This document shows, piece by piece, positions 18,690-20,000 of a stretch of 20,000 nt of DNA. Each line of letters starts with the position of its first letter. Position 1 is the first letter of the stretch. A program made the position numbers and the translations under genes. The notes beneath the pieces were generated by a model that had not been told where the DNA came from, searched no databases, and saw nothing but the letters and a program-made list of their open reading frames with translations. Source of the DNA: Conus ventricosus (lineage: Eukaryota > Mollusca > Gastropoda > Neogastropoda > Conidae). Location: NCBI GenBank assembly GCA_018398815.1, contig CM031601.1, forward strand, positions 22,899,336 to 22,919,335. Reading direction: 5' to 3'.

Positions 18690-18911
18690 TTCACTGAGCC
18701 TGGTGTGAACTTGTGTTTCGAGCCGTCGCGACAGGCAGTCGAACAGTTTCCGTCACTAACTTTGCAGTAAGGAATGAGTTGACCGCTTTCCTGAAGAGAG
18801 CGAAAAGGCCTGCAAAAAGCACAAAAACCCGACGTGTCATTTTTCCTGTGATGATTGTTCGCAAATGTAAGTCCGATCATGACAAGAATTGTGAGGCCGA
18901 TTGCAATGTTG
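18690..18911 (-). CDS. Candidate exon: hydrophobic segment plus Cys-rich region
   Basis: Seen: on the minus strand a pyrimidine-rich tract ending TTTTCAG (AG at 18,913-18,912) immediately precedes a frame beginning NIAIGLTILVMIGLTFA. This uncharged hydrophobic stretch, with Ala at its end, looks like a signal peptide or a single membrane span. It leads into a polar region with five Cys spaced C-x2-C-x15-C-x6-C-x3-C (GFCAFC, PYCK, GNCSTAC), then basic residues (DGSKHK). The first ATG in the frame lies inside the hydrophobic segment (VMIG), so the natural start is probably in an upstream exon. A possible donor (TCA then GTGAAG) lies near 18,690. Beyond it the frame runs into A/T-rich low complexity and stops near 18,582. 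Inference: an exon of a small secreted or membrane-anchored Cys-rich protein. No family is recognised, and the odd Cys count implies more Cys elsewhere, one free thiol, or a false call. Confidence 0.4.
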
Positions 18912-18925
18912 CTGAAAAGAAGCAA

Positions 18926-19132
18926 AAACAGATATAAACACGAAAAGATAGTCAGACATATATATGTCGGTGAGAACTAGCCCCCACAGATAAAGTCAAA
19001 GTGGTCATGGTTGCACACACCCCAGACTCCCACACAAAGCCTGTCGATAACCATTTAGTCATCAATGGGAGATATACACTGCAATCATGAAGCAACCAAG
19101 GACATAAATGTCTGTCAACAGCTGGCCTTTTC
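18926..19132. other. Non-coding DNA (possible intron of the 18.9-kb exon)
   Basis: Contains the polypyrimidine tract and acceptor-like AG used by the minus-strand exon candidate. If that exon is real, this is upstream intron. No convincing partner exon is visible. Confidence 0.35.
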
Positions 19133-19217
19133 TTCCTCCTCCTCCACCCACCCTCCCACGCTATCCCTGAGCAGGGCAAAGGACAGGGAAGGAAGGAGAG
19201 GGAGGTGGAGGTGGAGG
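19133..19217. repeat. CCT-rich then GGA-rich low complexity
   Basis: TCCTCCTCC-type sequence (19,133-19,160), a short unique stretch, then GGAGG/GGTGG repeats (19,183-19,220). The two sides are roughly complementary. Confidence 0.75.
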
Positions 19218-19311
19218 AGGCGAGTGGTCAATTGACTCTAGGTCAATATCCTCTCAATCAGTTTAGGCGAGTGGTCAATTGACTCTAGGTCAATATCCTC
19301 TCAATCAGTTT
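19218..19311. repeat. Perfect 47-bp tandem duplication
   Basis: Copies 19,218-19,264 and 19,265-19,311 are identical. Each contains the 10-base palindrome GTCAATTGAC and then TAGGTCAATATCC, so GGTCAAT occurs twice per copy. The identity implies a recent duplication. Confidence 0.95.
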
Positions 19312-19356
19312 CTGGGTTAATCAACGACCGAAATGACTGACCCCTGATTCCAACAG

Positions 19357-19493
19357 AAGAGATGAATTAAAATGGAGGTCTGCGCGTGTGGCAGACACGT
19401 TGCTCGTCGTGGGCACAGCAACCTCGCCAGCGCCTCGACACCAGAATATCGCCCGCTACATCATCATCGCCAAGACCGACAACCCTGGACCCG
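19357..19493 (+). CDS. Candidate internal exon, faint acyl-CoA dehydrogenase-like signature
   Basis: Seen: a frame open from 19,337 reads RDELKWRSARVADTLLVVG, then TATSPAPRHQNIARYIIIAK, then TDNPGP. It ends in phase 1 at a good splice donor, CCCG then GTAAGA (19,494-19,499). A weak acceptor-like CCAACAG ends at 19,356. Composition is protein-like and much richer in GC and CpG than the flanks. From memory, ACAD10/ACAD11-type acyl-CoA dehydrogenases have a comparable order (KWW..., a VxMG-type strand, APRH, a hydrophobic strand, xTPG) in their beta-barrel middle domain. The KW, VVG, APRH and PGP positions fit, but this frame is a few residues short between KW and VVG. That assignment is tentative. 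A competing ATG frame at 19,372 gives only 40 codons. The stretch could instead be 5' leader sequence next to a promoter. Confidence 0.35.
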
Positions 19494-19499
19494 GTAAGA

Positions 19500-19610
19500 C
19501 TGTCGGAAACGGAATTGGGAACGCGACTGGGGCGTTTCCGGTTACCAGAAATGGGCCCGGCGACTTCCGGTGACGTCGTTGTCCTCTTTGGCGGCGTGGG
19601 TGAGAATTGG
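19500..19610 (+). promoter_or_regulatory. CpG-rich stretch with ETS- and CRE-like sites
   Basis: CGGAAACGGAA (from 19,504), TTTCCGGTT (from 19,535) and ACTTCCGGTGACGTCG (19,563-19,578) are present. The last joins an ETS-type site (ACTTCCGG) to a CRE-like TGACGTCG. Such pairs are typical of TATA-less housekeeping promoters in animals. A donor-like GTGAGA follows near 19,601. It may be a promoter with a short first exon, or CpG-rich sequence inside the first intron of the 19.4-kb exon. Confidence 0.35.
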
Positions 19611-19898
19611 AGGGAGAGGGTGGCAGGGACGTAGAGGGGGGATTACCGCCCTGTGGACAAAGTGACTGTTATCGTGGTTGTCACTTCGTGATGACGTTTG
19701 TTGTTGAAGGTAATATATTCTAAGACAAGGCACTCACTCTGAGTTTGGTAAGTCTGGGTTTTTTTGTATGTCGATCTGCAAGCTAAGTAAAGCAAAAAAA
19801 TAAAAACAATAAACAAAACCAATCAGACAAGGAGGGTATTGGAAGAGTCTTCTACACACGTGTTTCATGAATAACAAAAAATAATTTCATAAACAACT
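19611..19898. other. Non-coding DNA, no feature seen
   Basis: Becomes AT-rich downstream, with A-rich patches at 19,793-19,817. TCTGGGTTTTTTTGT near 19,752 is ordinary intron-like texture. Confidence 0.4.
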
Positions 19899-19950
19899 GC
19901 AGAAAGGCACACTAGAACATGGTTGCAGAAAGGCACACTAGAACATGGTT
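19899..19950. repeat. Perfect 26-bp tandem duplication
   Basis: GCAGAAAGGCACACTAGAAC plus ATGGTT occurs at 19,899-19,924 and again at 19,925-19,950 without change. Confidence 0.95.
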
Positions 19951-20000
19951 GACAAACTATTAATACAATATCTACTGAATAGTAAAACGACTCCCCCCCC

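Noticed and set aside
18713..18937. Plus-strand 74-codon basic frame
   Set aside because: It is antisense to the better-supported Cys-rich exon candidate, which has the acceptor-like signal.

Overview
The window looks like animal nuclear DNA, most likely from a marine invertebrate and plausibly a gastropod mollusc. That placement is an inference from texture: very abundant GT/CT/CA microsatellites, a decayed non-LTR retrotransposon, fold-back repeats, a 61-bp minisatellite, short exon-like islands with GT..AG-type signals, and no bacterial operon structure. I see no intact protein-coding gene, no rRNA or tRNA gene, and no CRISPR array. Most long open frames are by-products of dinucleotide repeats or G/C homopolymers.

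Layout. 1-2,350 is AT-balanced repeat-bearing DNA: a GA microsatellite, a nested fold-back element (about 700-963), a two-unit tandem duplication split by pyrimidine tracts (1,362-1,792), a hammerhead-like/Penelope-like motif (about 1,880-1,985) and a long G tract. 2,350-5,560 is nearly all GT-, CT- and C-rich simple sequence, in which a roughly 200-bp non-simple module recurs in one orientation. 6,150-6,960 is a cleaner island with a possible first coding exon (6,250-6,348). From about 6,960 to 15,000 (worst from 8,400 to 14,480) the sequence is dominated by short homopolymer runs, carries no recognisable gene, and looks like low-accuracy consensus; the short repeats near 14.2-14.7 kb are the only clear signal there. 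15,280-15,546 is a GT block facing an AC block.

16,070-20,000 reads as good-quality genomic DNA. It holds a minus-strand LINE relic whose RNase H domain is recognisable (16,425-17,030), a CGCA/CA microsatellite, a ten-unit 61-bp minisatellite (17,878-18,493), a minus-strand exon candidate coding a hydrophobic segment plus a Cys-rich region (about 18,690-18,911), a perfect 47-bp duplication, a plus-strand exon candidate ending at a good splice donor (19,357-19,493), and a CpG-rich stretch with ETS- and CRE-like sites.

I found no multi-gene system. The items most worth following are the Cys-rich exon, the exon at 19.4 kb with a faint acyl-CoA-dehydrogenase-like signature, the possible 6.25-kb exon, the nested fold-back and hammerhead-like repeats, and the question of whether the central 8 kb is real sequence.
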